The notes under the pieces: generated by a model
Told to the model about the DNA's origin: nothing
What the model saw: only the letters and a program-made list of their open reading frames with translations
The model's database searches: none
Assembly (NCBI GenBank): GCA_017481595.1
Contig: JAFUOY010000031.1
Coordinates: 1-48,266, forward strand
DNA from: Clostridia bacterium
GTDB taxonomy: Bacteria > Bacillota > Clostridia > Oscillospirales > CAG-272
Reading direction: 5' to 3'
Length of the DNA: 48,266 nt
Part shown: piece by piece, positions 6,384-14,452 of the stretch
Layout: every line of letters starts with the position of its first letter
Position numbering within the stretch: position 1 is the stretch's first letter
Made by a program: the position numbers and the translations under genes

Positions 6384-8759
6384 TTAAAGCTTTTTCATAA
6401 GCTTCTGCGCGTATGACGCCATAAGCTTTTTCGTGCCGACGCGGTCAAAGGCTATCTCGTAAAGATGGTCCGAATTGGTGGAGGTAACGCTTAAAATAAT
6501 TCCCTCTCCAAAGGTAGCGTGGCTTATTCTGTCCCCTGCCTCATACACGTTTTCAACCCTTGGCTTAGGTGCGGAAACGGATGAAAACGCGTCCTTAAAG
6601 GACAAATAGGGGGAGGACGTGTCTTTCTTTTCAAAAACAAAGGAGTTAGACTGTCTTGCTATTTTTTGGTGATCAAGATAGCTTTCATCAATTTCACGGA
6701 CGAATCTTGAAAGGGTGTTTCTCTGAGTCATACCGTGTATCATTCTTTCCCTTGAATATATCATAATAAGAAGCTTTTTGGCTCTCGTTATGGCAACGTA
6801 GGCAAGACGCCTTTCCTCTTCCTCCTCGGTCTTAAGTCCCAAGGACTGCTGTGATGGGAACAAGCCGTCCTCAAGTCCCGGAAGGAATACCACGGGGAAT
6901 TCAAGTCCCTTAGCGCTATGTATGGTCATAAGGGTTACCGCATCGGCGCTTTCGTCATAGCGGTCTATATCGGCAACGAGGGACACCTGCTCCAAAAATT
7001 CTGACAAGGATGGCTCGTCTGCGTTGTCCTCGTACTCTGCAACGGAGCTTACCAGCTGATCAAGGTTTTCAAGCCTTTCCGCCTCTGCCTGTCCCTTTTC
7101 AAGAAGCATATTTTCATAGCCCGACTTTTTAATTATTTCCCTTACAAGGGCGTTTAGAGGCATATTATCCTTTTCCATAGCAAAGGATTTCATCATTTTT
7201 GAAAAGGCTATCATATTATTTACCGATATTTTTGGAATGGCGTTGAACTCATTTGCTCTTTCCATAATATCAATAACTCTTTCACCAAGCTCCTCGGCTA
7301 TGCTATAAGCAATATCAACGGAGGAGTTGCCGATTTTCCTTTTGGGCTTTGAAATAATTCTTCTTAAATGCACGTTGTCGCTTAAGTTGTTTACAACGTG
7401 GAGGTAAGCGATTATATCCTTAATTTCCTCTCTGTCGTAGAAGCGAAGAGCGCCTAAGATCCTATACGGTATACCGCTTTTTGCAAATACAGTCTCAAAT
7501 ACCTGTGACTGTGCATTTATTCTGTAAAGGACGGAAAAGTCCTTGTAGGAGTAGTCGCCCTCCTCCTTAAGCTTGGCTATTCTGTCGATAATGTAGCGAG
7601 CCTCCTCCGTGGGATTCATAGTTTCCTTAACTACAATCTTTTCACCCGCTTCGTTATCACACCAGAGCTTTTTAAGATGCTTATGAGAGTTTTTGGATAT
7701 AAGACTGTTTGCCGCGCCGAGAATAGTTGAGGTGGAGCGGTAATTCTGCTCCAGCTTGATTACGCTTGCCTCGGGATAGGTTGCATCAAAGCTCAAAATA
7801 TTTTCAATGGTAGCGCCGCGGAATTTATAAATACTCTGGTCGTCGTCACCAACTACCATTATGTTTTTATAGAAGCCCGAAAGCAAGGAAACAAGCTCAA
7901 ACTGAGCCTTGTTGGTATCCTGATACTCGTCTACGCTGATGTATCTGAATTTGTTCTGATAATAGGAAAGCACGTCCTCGTTTTCCGAAAGGAGCTTTAC
8001 CGTTTTCATAATTATATCGTCAAAGTCAAGGACGTTTGCATCCTCTAATCTTTTCTGATAAAGCTCGTACGCCCTTGCGATCTGCTTATATTTAAAATCG
8101 TTGCCGCATTCGTAAGCAAAATCCTCGGGAGTTTGTAATCTGTCCTTTGCGCGGCTGATAACGTTCATAATTTCCTTTAAGGAAAGTATTTTATCGTTTA
8201 TATTAAGGTCCTTTATACAGGTGGAAAGCACCTTTTTGGCGTCGTCCGTGTCGCAAACGGAAAATCCAGGCTTATATCCCACAAGCTCTCCGCTTTTACG
8301 AAGGATACGCATACATATTGAATGGAAGGTGCCCGCCCATATATCCGAGGAGTCCTCGGAGAGGATATTATCAAGTCTTTCCTTGATCTCGTTTGCCGCC
8401 TTATTGGTAAAGGTGATGGCAAGTATATTCCAGGGCTGGCAGGGATTCTCTGCAAAGAGCTCCATATACTTCTCCATCATATCGTCGCTTAAATTAACGG
8501 CAGATTCAAGATCCTCAATACTGTCCTCCGTTATAAACTCGGGGATAAGGCTTGAATTATAGGCGTTACCGTATTTGATAATATGGGCGATCCTGTTTAC
8601 AAGAACGGTGGTCTTTCCGCTACCCGCGCCCGCAAGGATAAGCACGGGACCGTTTATAGTATATACCGCCTCCCTCTGCTTGTCATTAAGGAAGGAATAA
8701 TGCTTATCAAAAAGCGCCCTTTTTGCTTTTAAAAATCTTTGCTTCTGTATATCTGTCAT
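6384..8759 (-). CDS. pcrA: ATP-dependent DNA helicase, PcrA/UvrD family
   Basis: 791-residue superfamily 1A helicase that unwinds DNA 3' to 5' in repair, plasmid replication and removal of RecA filaments. Motifs in order: Q-motif region near 23-30, Walker A GAGSGKT (44-50), motif Ia TFTNKAANEIKER, motif II VDEYQDTN, motif III GDDDQSIYKFRGA, motif IV QNYRST, motif V TIHSAKGLEFPVVF, motif VI VAITRAKK, and a C-terminal Tudor-like region starting around GDRISHATFGEG, typical of PcrA rather than Rep. The start is an ATG with a weak ribosome-binding site (CGGAAT). It lies 20 bases after mrnC, so translational coupling or a shared transcript is likely. Confidence 0.95.
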   Translation of the reverse strand: MTDIQKQRFLKAKRALFDKHYSFLNDKQREAVYTINGPVLILAGAGSGKTTVLVNRIAHIIKYGNAYNSSLIPEFITEDSIEDLESAVNLSDDMMEKYMELFAENPCQPWNILAITFTNKAANEIKERLDNILSEDSSDIWAGTFHSICMRILRKSGELVGYKPGFSVCDTDDAKKVLSTCIKDLNINDKILSLKEIMNVISRAKDRLQTPEDFAYECGNDFKYKQIARAYELYQKRLEDANVLDFDDIIMKTVKLLSENEDVLSYYQNKFRYISVDEYQDTNKAQFELVSLLSGFYKNIMVVGDDDQSIYKFRGATIENILSFDATYPEASVIKLEQNYRSTSTILGAANSLISKNSHKHLKKLWCDNEAGEKIVVKETMNPTEEARYIIDRIAKLKEEGDYSYKDFSVLYRINAQSQVFETVFAKSGIPYRILGALRFYDREEIKDIIAYLHVVNNLSDNVHLRRIISKPKRKIGNSSVDIAYSIAEELGERVIDIMERANEFNAIPKISVNNMIAFSKMMKSFAMEKDNMPLNALVREIIKKSGYENMLLEKGQAEAERLENLDQLVSSVAEYEDNADEPSLSEFLEQVSLVADIDRYDESADAVTLMTIHSAKGLEFPVVFLPGLEDGLFPSQQSLGLKTEEEEERRLAYVAITRAKKLLIMIYSRERMIHGMTQRNTLSRFVREIDESYLDHQKIARQSNSFVFEKKDTSSPYLSFKDAFSSVSAPKPRVENVYEAGDRISHATFGEGIILSVTSTNSDHLYEIAFDRVGTKKLMASYAQKLMKKL

Positions 8760-8779
8760 TTTAATTCCGTTTCGTTAAT

Positions 8780-9172
8780 TCAGTTTTGTTCCGTGTTAAG
8801 AATGTCTTTATAGGCTGTGTTGAAGAGTAAGGAAATACGCTCCGTTTCTCCCTTTAAGTGCAAATAGCCGAACAGAGCCTCAAAGCCCGTTGCGTTTTTA
8901 TATTCAATGGCTGATGCGCTTTTCGGTACGTTAAGATGGGATGAGTTTCTGCCTCTGCGACAGATCGCCTCCTCCTCCTCGGTAAGCATATCCTTAACAG
9001 AAAGGTACGCCGTATTTTGGGCAACGGCAGTAACGAATTTACGCGCCTCGTTATTAAGCTTACCCGCCTTTTCATACCCCTTAAGAATCAGCGCCTCTCT
9101 TACCATCAGCTCTATTACCACGTCCCCAAGATATGCAAGGGCGTGAGCGCCTATTTGTGAAAAACTGTTCAT
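8780..9172 (-). CDS. mrnC: Mini-ribonuclease 3
   Basis: 130 residues: an RNase III catalytic domain lacking the double-stranded RNA-binding domain. The signature ALAYLGDVVIELMVRE contains the metal-binding Asp17 and Glu21 candidates, and the second conserved block is RRGRNSSHLNVPKSASAIEYKNATGFEALFGYLHLKG (split here: RRGRNS, then EYKNATGFEALFGYL). MrnC trims the 23S rRNA precursor in Bacillota. It is the first gene of an operon with pcrA and perhaps the GH2 gene. In many Clostridia mrnC sits next to cysS; that is not so here. Confidence 0.92.
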   Translation of the reverse strand: MNSFSQIGAHALAYLGDVVIELMVREALILKGYEKAGKLNNEARKFVTAVAQNTAYLSVKDMLTEEEEAICRRGRNSSHLNVPKSASAIEYKNATGFEALFGYLHLKGETERISLLFNTAYKDILNTEQN

Positions 9173-9200
9173 AAAGCATCCCCCGGAAATTTATACATTT

Positions 9201-9229
9201 ATTTTATCATAAAGAACGCGGATAATCAA
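9201..9229 (-). promoter_or_regulatory. Promoter of mrnC-pcrA
   Basis: On the minus strand: TTGATT (9229-9224), 17 bases ending in TATGA, then TAAAAT (9206-9201), an extended -10. The mrnC ATG is 29 bases downstream. Confidence 0.6.
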
Positions 9230-9285
9230 GAAATAAAGGGAATATATTTTTATTTTTAAAAAATTTAAAAAAATTAAAAAAACTA

Positions 9286-9314
9286 TTGCAATTTGAAAAA
9301 TTCTATGTTACAAT
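9286..9314 (+). promoter_or_regulatory. Promoter of tRNA-Leu
   Basis: TTGCAA (9286-9291), 17 bases ending in TATGT, TACAAT (9309-9314). The tRNA begins 21 bases after the -10. Confidence 0.7.
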
Positions 9315-9334
9315 AGTCAAGCAAAATCAAATAC

Positions 9335-9421
9335 GCCGGTGTGATGGAATTGGCAGACGTGCTGGACTCAAAATCCTGTGGTAGTGATACCGTATCGGTT
9401 CGACCCCGATCACCGGCACCA
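9335..9421 (+). tRNA. tRNA-Leu, anticodon CAA
   Basis: Acceptor GCCGGTG (9335-9341) pairs with CACCGGC (9411-9417). Discriminator A and an encoded CCA (9419-9421) follow. The D arm is GGAATTGGCAGAC-like, the anticodon loop CTCAAAA with anticodon CAA at 9369-9371, the long class II variable arm GGTA/TACC, and the T arm ATCGG-TTCGACC-CCGAT. The anticodon stem has one T-T opposition (second pair from the top, 28-42). It is a single tRNA with its own promoter and terminator. Confidence 0.95.
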
Positions 9422-9451
9422 AAAAAGACAGTCAAATGACTGTCTTTTTTT
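9421..9451 (+). terminator. Terminator of tRNA-Leu
   Basis: AAAAAAGACAGTCA, loop AA, TGACTGTCTTTTTTT. A near-perfect stem starting at the last base of the encoded CCA. Confidence 0.9.
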
Positions 9452-9452
9452 A

Positions 9453-9605
9453 TTCAAGTCGCAGACTTGGTATATCATCACGCCAAAGCGTGCATATCAT
9501 CGCCCGAGGCGTATATCATCACCGAAGGTGCATCCTCCGCGACTTGATGATATACAACACCCTGTGCTGGTGATATGCAATTTTTACAAAATTGATGATA
9601 TACAA
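9453..9605. repeat. Hairpin array A with ATATCATC / GATGATATACAA linkers
   Basis: Six short hairpins of unrelated sequence: AAGTC-GACTT (9456-9468), CACGC-GCGTG (9479-9492), CGCC-GGCG (9501-9511), CACC-GGTG (9520-9530), CACC-GGTG (9558-9572), AATTTT-AAAATT (9579-9593). Most are separated by the linker (T)ATATCATC; after 9545 the linker appears in reverse complement (GATGATATACAA). AAGTCGC (9456-9462) and GCGACTT (9539-9545), plus GTATATCATC (9470-9479) and GATGATATAC (9546-9555), also pair over distance, giving a branched structure. It lies between the tRNA terminator and the ABC promoter. No gene is present. Confidence 0.7.
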
Positions 9606-9729
9606 AGCTTACGCCTGATAAGGTAACTTCACTGATGGTTACCGCTTGGGTAATGTATTTTTGTACACTTCTCCCCATCTTTTCACAAAATTATCACACA
9701 GTTTTTCATTTTAAAGTACATCCAAATAA
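9606..9729. other. Intergenic remainder before the ABC exporter promoter
   Basis: Non-coding. The only structure I see is GGTAAC (9622-9627) pairing with GTTACC (9638-9643), which may be a further arm of the preceding hairpin array. Beyond about 9645 nothing is recognisable until the promoter at 9730. Confidence 0.5.
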
Positions 9730-9758
9730 TTGACATTATAATTTATAAGTGATAAAAT
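9730..9758 (+). promoter_or_regulatory. Promoter of the ABC exporter operon
   Basis: TTGACA (9730-9735), 17 bases ending in GTGA, TAAAAT (9753-9758): consensus -35 with an extended -10. Confidence 0.75.
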
Positions 9759-9794
9759 ATTATGTAGAATTTGGCAATTATGAAAGGAGCAGAA

Positions 9795-11579
9795 ATGATT
9801 AAAAACTTTAAACTTCTTGCAAAAAGCATCCGAGAGTATAAACGAAGCTCTATACTTTCTCCGCTTTTTGTATCTCTTGAGGTTGTAATGGAATGTCTTA
9901 TTCCGTTTATAGCTTCAGACCTGATCCTCGTTATTCAAGAGGATTTTGAGCATATCAAGCTTAAATTCCTGTTGCTCGATAACGCCACCTCGTCTGCGGC
10001 TTTATTTGGCGGTATACTCGTTATAATGGCATTGCTTTCCCTGACCTTTGGCGCCTTGGCAGGCAGACATTGTGCGGTGGCATCCTGCGGATTTGCAAAA
10101 AATCTCCGCTACGACCTTTATACAAGATCACAGGATTTCTCGTTTGAAAATATTGATAAGTTCTCCACATCAAGTATGATAACGAGAATGACCACGGACG
10201 TTACAAACGTACAGCACGCCTTTATGATGATCATAAGAACGGCTATCCGTTCTCCCTTTATGTTTATATTCTCCATCATTATGGCATTTACCCTCGGTGG
10301 AGAGATGGCGCTTATATTCGTATTTGTAATTCCCGTTTTGTTTATCGGTCTTTTCTCCATAATACGCCTTGCAATGCCTATATTCAAGCGCGTGTTCAAA
10401 AAATACGATAAGCTTAACAACTCCGTACAGGAAAACGTAAAGGGTATGCGAGTTGTAAAATCCTTCGTACGTGAGGATTACGAGAAGAAAAAGTTCGGCG
10501 CTGCATCGGAAGAGGTTAAAAACGACTTTATAAAAGCGGACAAGATACTCGCCTTCAACAGCCCCGTTATGCAGCTTTGTATGTATTCCGTAATGCTCTT
10601 TATCTGCTTCTTCGGTTCAAGACTTATAATTTCATCAAACGGCGCAAGCTTTGACGTTGGTAAATTCTCCGCCCTTCTTACATACGGTATGCAGATTCTT
10701 TCCAGCCTTATGATGCTTTCCATGATATTCGTTATGCTTACTATGGCCGGTGAAAGCGCAAACCGTATCTGCGAGGTATTGGAGGAGGAATCCACCATAG
10801 TAAATCCCGAAGATCCCGTCCTTGAGGTAAAGAACGGTGATATCGAGTTTTGTAACGTAAACTTCAAATATGCAAAAAGAGCTGAAAAATTTGCTCTTTC
10901 TGACATCAATTTAAAGATATCCTCGGGACAGACCGTGGGTATTATCGGCGGTACGGGCAGCTCAAAGTCATCCCTTATTCAGCTTATCCCCCGTCTTTAC
11001 GACGTAACCGACGGCTGCGTTAAGGTTGGCGGTGTTGACGTACGCGATTACGATCTTAATACACTTCGTAACGAGGTCAGCGTGGTTTTACAGAAAAACG
11101 TGCTTTTCTCGGGCACTATCAACGAAAATCTCCGTTGGGGTAACGAGCACGCTACCGACGAGGAGATCAAGCGCGTATGTAAATTAGCCCAGGCACACGA
11201 ATTCGTCGAGTCCTTCCCCGACGGATACAACACACATATTGAGCAGGGCGGTACAAACGTTTCGGGCGGACAGAAGCAAAGACTCTGTATTGCAAGAGCC
11301 TTACTCAAAAAGCCAAAAATTCTTATTATGGACGACTCCACAAGCGCGGTTGACACAAGGACCGACGCATTTATCCGTAAGGCAATGCGCGAGGAGATCC
11401 CCAATACTACAAAAATTATTATTGCGCAGCGTATCTCCTCCGTTGAGGATGCAGATATGATAATCGTTATAGACGACGGTAAGATAAACGGCGTTGGCAC
11501 CCACGAGGAGCTTCTTAAGACCAACGAGATCTATAACGAGGTTTACACATCTCAGACAAAGGGGGCGAAAATGGAATGA
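9795..11579 (+). CDS. ABC exporter half-transporter, degenerate-site subunit
   Basis: Type IV (exporter-fold) ABC protein with six membrane helices (about 15-320) and an ATPase domain (about 345-594). I start at the ATG at 9795 because AAAGGAG (9783-9789) fits it; an upstream TTG at 9771 has no such site. Walker A is GGTGSSKSS, with Ser where most have Gly; the signature is NVSGGQKQR; Walker B is ILIMDDSTSAVD, so the catalytic Glu is Asp. This pattern is known from heterodimeric exporters (TM287/288, BmrCD), whose two ATP sites are unequal. It overlaps the next gene by 4 bases (ATGA), implying a stoichiometric partner. The cargo is unknown; drugs, lipids or peptides are all possible. Confidence 0.93.
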   Translation: MIKNFKLLAKSIREYKRSSILSPLFVSLEVVMECLIPFIASDLILVIQEDFEHIKLKFLLLDNATSSAALFGGILVIMALLSLTFGALAGRHCAVASCGFAKNLRYDLYTRSQDFSFENIDKFSTSSMITRMTTDVTNVQHAFMMIIRTAIRSPFMFIFSIIMAFTLGGEMALIFVFVIPVLFIGLFSIIRLAMPIFKRVFKKYDKLNNSVQENVKGMRVVKSFVREDYEKKKFGAASEEVKNDFIKADKILAFNSPVMQLCMYSVMLFICFFGSRLIISSNGASFDVGKFSALLTYGMQILSSLMMLSMIFVMLTMAGESANRICEVLEEESTIVNPEDPVLEVKNGDIEFCNVNFKYAKRAEKFALSDINLKISSGQTVGIIGGTGSSKSSLIQLIPRLYDVTDGCVKVGGVDVRDYDLNTLRNEVSVVLQKNVLFSGTINENLRWGNEHATDEEIKRVCKLAQAHEFVESFPDGYNTHIEQGGTNVSGGQKQRLCIARALLKKPKILIMDDSTSAVDTRTDAFIRKAMREEIPNTTKIIIAQRISSVEDADMIIVIDDGKINGVGTHEELLKTNEIYNEVYTSQTKGAKME

Positions 11580-13516
11580 GCCGCGGTATGATGAGAAAGC
11601 CTATGAAAAAGGCTAAAAAAGGCACTATGACAAGACTTTTGAAATACTTCTTCAGCTCCTATAAGCTTCCCCTTGTATTCGTGCTTATCTGTATGGTTTT
11701 CAATACCTTAGCAGGCGTTTGCCCCGGTATTTTCCAGCAGACCATACTTGAAAACGTAGACAAGGCGCTCGATATGATTGCAGGGGGTGCTACTACCGAA
11801 AGCGCGGCAGAAAAGTTCTTCCCCGCTATTACCTCTGCAGTTCTTATCCTCGTTGGCATCTACACATTGGGACTTATTGCCAACTTTATTTATCAGAGAA
11901 CCATGGCAGTAATTACACAGAGCTTTTTAAACAAGCTTCGTAATGAAATGTTCGGAAAGATGCAAAAGCTGCCCATCAAGTACTTTGATACCCACACTCA
12001 CGGCGACATAATGTCTCACTATACTAACGATATTGATACCTTACGTCAGCTCGTGGCGCAGTCAATTCCCCAGCTTATTATTTCTACCATTACTCTTGTT
12101 TCCGTATTCTTCCTTATGCTTTATTACAGCCTTTGGATGACGCTTATCGTTCTCCTCGGCGTTGTGGCTATGGCTATTGTAACTAAGTTTGTAGGCGGCG
12201 GAAGCGCAAAATACTTTGTCAAGCAGCAAAAATCCCTCGGTAAGGCTGAGGGCTACGTTGAGGAAATGATAAACGGACAAAAGGTCGTTAAGGTATTCTG
12301 TCACGAAGAAAAATCCATAGAGGGCTTTAACAAGCTTAACGATCAGCTCTGTGATGACTCAACCAAAGCAAACAGCTACGCAAACATTCTTATGCCCATT
12401 ATGAATAATATCGGTCATATTCTTTACGCGCTTATTATTTTCGTGGGCGGCGTACTCGTTCTTATAAACATTAACAATATTTCCATCTCGGGTAAGCCCC
12501 TTGATATTTCCACACTTATTCCCTTTATTGGCTTTTCAAAGCAGTTTACAATGAATATCTCTCAGCTTTCTCAGCAGGTTAACTCCATTGCAATGGGTCT
12601 TGCAGGCGCTGACCGTATATTTGAGCTTATGGACGAGGAGCCCGAGGTTGACAATGGCTACGTAACTCTTGTTAACGCTACGGAAAACGAGGATGGTGAG
12701 CTTACAGAGTCCGAATCAAGAACGGGCATCTGGGCTTGGAAGCATCCCCACGAGGACGGAAGCATTACCTATACGAGGGTACGAGGTGACGTACGAATGA
12801 CGGAGGTTGACTTCGGCTACGTGGAAGACAAGATAGTTCTCCATGATATTACCCTCTATGCAAAGCCCGGACAAAAGATCGCATTTGTAGGCGCAACGGG
12901 CGCAGGAAAAACTACCATTACAAACCTTATTAACCGCTTCTACGATATTGCAGACGGCAAAATAAGATATGACGGCATCAACATCAACAAGATAAAGAAG
13001 GATGACCTTCGCGCTTCCCTCGGTATCGTATTGCAGGACGTAAATCTCTTTACGGGAACCGTTATGGAAAACATCCGATACGGTAAGCTTGACGCCACGG
13101 ATGAGGAATGTATCGACGCGGCAAAGCGCGCAAACGCGCATTCATTTATTTCAATGCTTCCCGACGGATATAACACGGTCCTTTCGGGTAACGGAAGCGG
13201 TCTTTCACAGGGACAGCGTCAGCTTATCTCCATTGCCCGCGCCGCAGTTGCAGATCCTCCCGTTATGATCCTTGACGAGGCGACCTCCTCCATCGATACG
13301 AGAACGGAGGCTATCGTTTCCGCAGGTATGGACGCCCTTATGCAGGGAAGAACGGTATTCGTAATCGCTCACCGTCTTTCCACAATCAAGAACTCCAACG
13401 TAATTATGGTTCTTGATAAGGGAAGAATAATAGAAAGAGGCTCCCACGATGACCTTATTGCCGCCAAGGGCAAATATTATCAGCTCTATACAGGATCCTT
13501 TGATTTTGATGAGTAA
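11576..13516 (+). CDS. ABC exporter half-transporter, consensus-site subunit
   Basis: 646 residues: a basic N-terminus, six membrane helices (about 25-330) and an ATPase domain (about 400-646). Walker A is GATGAGKTT, the signature LSQGQRQ and Walker B MILDEATSSID with catalytic Glu, followed by the switch His in IAHRLST. An acidic stretch of about 45 residues (ENEDGELTESESR and following) is inserted between the membrane and ATPase domains, as in YheH/BmrD-type subunits. Its start codon overlaps the stop of the partner gene. Together they form one transporter in the cytoplasmic membrane; no dedicated regulator is next to it. Confidence 0.93.
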   Translation: MSRGMMRKPMKKAKKGTMTRLLKYFFSSYKLPLVFVLICMVFNTLAGVCPGIFQQTILENVDKALDMIAGGATTESAAEKFFPAITSAVLILVGIYTLGLIANFIYQRTMAVITQSFLNKLRNEMFGKMQKLPIKYFDTHTHGDIMSHYTNDIDTLRQLVAQSIPQLIISTITLVSVFFLMLYYSLWMTLIVLLGVVAMAIVTKFVGGGSAKYFVKQQKSLGKAEGYVEEMINGQKVVKVFCHEEKSIEGFNKLNDQLCDDSTKANSYANILMPIMNNIGHILYALIIFVGGVLVLININNISISGKPLDISTLIPFIGFSKQFTMNISQLSQQVNSIAMGLAGADRIFELMDEEPEVDNGYVTLVNATENEDGELTESESRTGIWAWKHPHEDGSITYTRVRGDVRMTEVDFGYVEDKIVLHDITLYAKPGQKIAFVGATGAGKTTITNLINRFYDIADGKIRYDGININKIKKDDLRASLGIVLQDVNLFTGTVMENIRYGKLDATDEECIDAAKRANAHSFISMLPDGYNTVLSGNGSGLSQGQRQLISIARAAVADPPVMILDEATSSIDTRTEAIVSAGMDALMQGRTVFVIAHRLSTIKNSNVIMVLDKGRIIERGSHDDLIAAKGKYYQLYTGSFDFDE

Positions 13517-13547
13517 AATAAAAGGGGTTGTTGCAATAAGCGCAGAC

Positions 13548-13736
13548 CAAAAACAGACACGTTTTATATCATAACATTAGTTTGTCAGTAAATTTTATAA
13601 TATTTTTAAAGTTGAGATTTTGTCTTCTGACAAAATCTCTTCTTTTTATGTGTCTGTTTTTTAGGCGTGACTGCTACTCTGCCGTACGCCAGTACGCCGA
13701 CGTGTACGCATTCACGCCTTCTGCACTCATTTCACT
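13548..13736 (-). repeat. 189-bp structured repeat, copy 2 (inverted relative to 4425-4613)
   Basis: Same length and layout as copy 1 read on the opposite strand. The first about 100 bases differ at only a few positions. The inner hairpin differs in sequence but pairs better (GAGATTTTGTC / GACAAAATCTC, loop AGAA). The outer stem AAAAACAGACAC / GTGTCTGTTTTT is unchanged, and the AT-rich filler differs. It lies between convergent genes (ABC exporter and the unknown minus-strand gene), as copy 1 does. No open frame of note. Confidence 0.85.
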
Positions 13737-13746
13737 GCCCCCAAAG

Positions 13747-13778
13747 AAAAAAAGACTGTCAGCTTGACAGTCTTTTTT
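13747..13778. terminator. Bidirectional terminator
   Basis: AAAAAAGACTGTCA, loop GCT, TGACAGTCTTTTTT. A runs on one side and T runs on the other let it serve both the ABC operon and the minus-strand gene whose stop codon abuts it. Confidence 0.88.
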
Positions 13779-14244
13779 AATCGTAAAAAATTCCTAAATC
13801 TCCGTTTTCAGCGCATAGGACACAGATCTCGCTTTCAAAGGAGCGGTCTTTGCTTAGCATATCAAGATATTCTCTTTCCACAACGTAGACTCCGCAGGCA
13901 AAATAATCGCTCTCTTTTTTGTAGAGGGAAAGGGTTATGCCGTATTGCCCCTTTATATGATGGTCAAGGATATTTCCGATGCTTTTGGGAATAACGCCCT
14001 CCTCAAAGACGATGACCGTTCTTTCCGAGTCTCCGATATACCTTGAAAATGCAATTGCGCCGTTTACGGTATATTTTTCCCAAATGGGTATAAACGTAAC
14101 GTTATCTATATCCATTTCATTATTTTTCGTTCCGTATGCGTAAAACTCAATATCCATATCCCCATCAAACGAGCCTACTATTTTCAAAATATTCTTTTCT
14201 CTGCCCTGCTTATTGGGATCTTTGCTTATTATCATTACCTTCAT
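13777..14244 (-). CDS. Uncharacterised protein of about 155 residues
   Basis: Not recognised. GAGGTGA stands 5 bases before the ATG at 14244, which I take as the start; ATG and GTG codons at 14250 and 14253 are inside the ribosome-binding site. The N-terminus MKVMIISKDPNK, followed by a beta-rich alternation, hints at an alpha/beta fold. Acidic and aromatic residues dominate, there is a Cys pair (ICVLC) near the C-terminus, and there is no signal peptide or membrane helix. It is monocistronic and ends in the bidirectional terminator. A palindrome that looks like a repressor site lies in its promoter region (14311-14326), so expression is probably inducible. Confidence 0.65.
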   Translation of the reverse strand: MKVMIISKDPNKQGREKNILKIVGSFDGDMDIEFYAYGTKNNEMDIDNVTFIPIWEKYTVNGAIAFSRYIGDSERTVIVFEEGVIPKSIGNILDHHIKGQYGITLSLYKKESDYFACGVYVVEREYLDMLSKDRSFESEICVLCAENGDLGIFYD

Positions 14245-14300
14245 TTTCATCACCTCGTTTTTAATATTGCCACAAAACCTATAATTTAACGCTTCTTTTT

Positions 14301-14326
14301 ATTATATTATATGAACAGATGTTCAT
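14301..14326 (-). promoter_or_regulatory. Operator-like palindrome at the promoter of the 13777-14244 gene
   Basis: ATGAACA-GA-TGTTCAT (14311-14326) is a perfect 16-base palindrome of the kind bound by TetR/AcrR-family repressors. On the minus strand possible TATAAT boxes lie at 14306-14301 and 14311-14306, so the palindrome would overlap the spacer or -10. No repressor gene is adjacent. Confidence 0.45.
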
Positions 14327-14377
14327 TTAATATTTATAAACCCATATTTTTGAGGATTTTGTACATAAAAATAGTTG

Positions 14378-14406
14378 TTGAAAAAATATTATTTATATGG
14401 TAAAAT
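14378..14406 (+). promoter_or_regulatory. Promoter of fumC and malic enzyme
   Basis: TTGAAA (14378-14383), 17 bases ending in TATGG, TAAAAT (14401-14406). Confidence 0.7.
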
Positions 14407-14452
14407 AATAATAGAGAGTTATTTCCATTTTTACTAATGAAAGGATTATTAT

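Noticed and set aside
9453-9605. CRISPR array or series of terminators
   Set aside because: Constant parts are only 8 to 12 bases, the variable parts are palindromic, and no T tracts follow the hairpins.
13548-13736. Insertion sequence remnant with a transposase
   Set aside because: No frame longer than chance and no transposase motif; retained only as a structured repeat.
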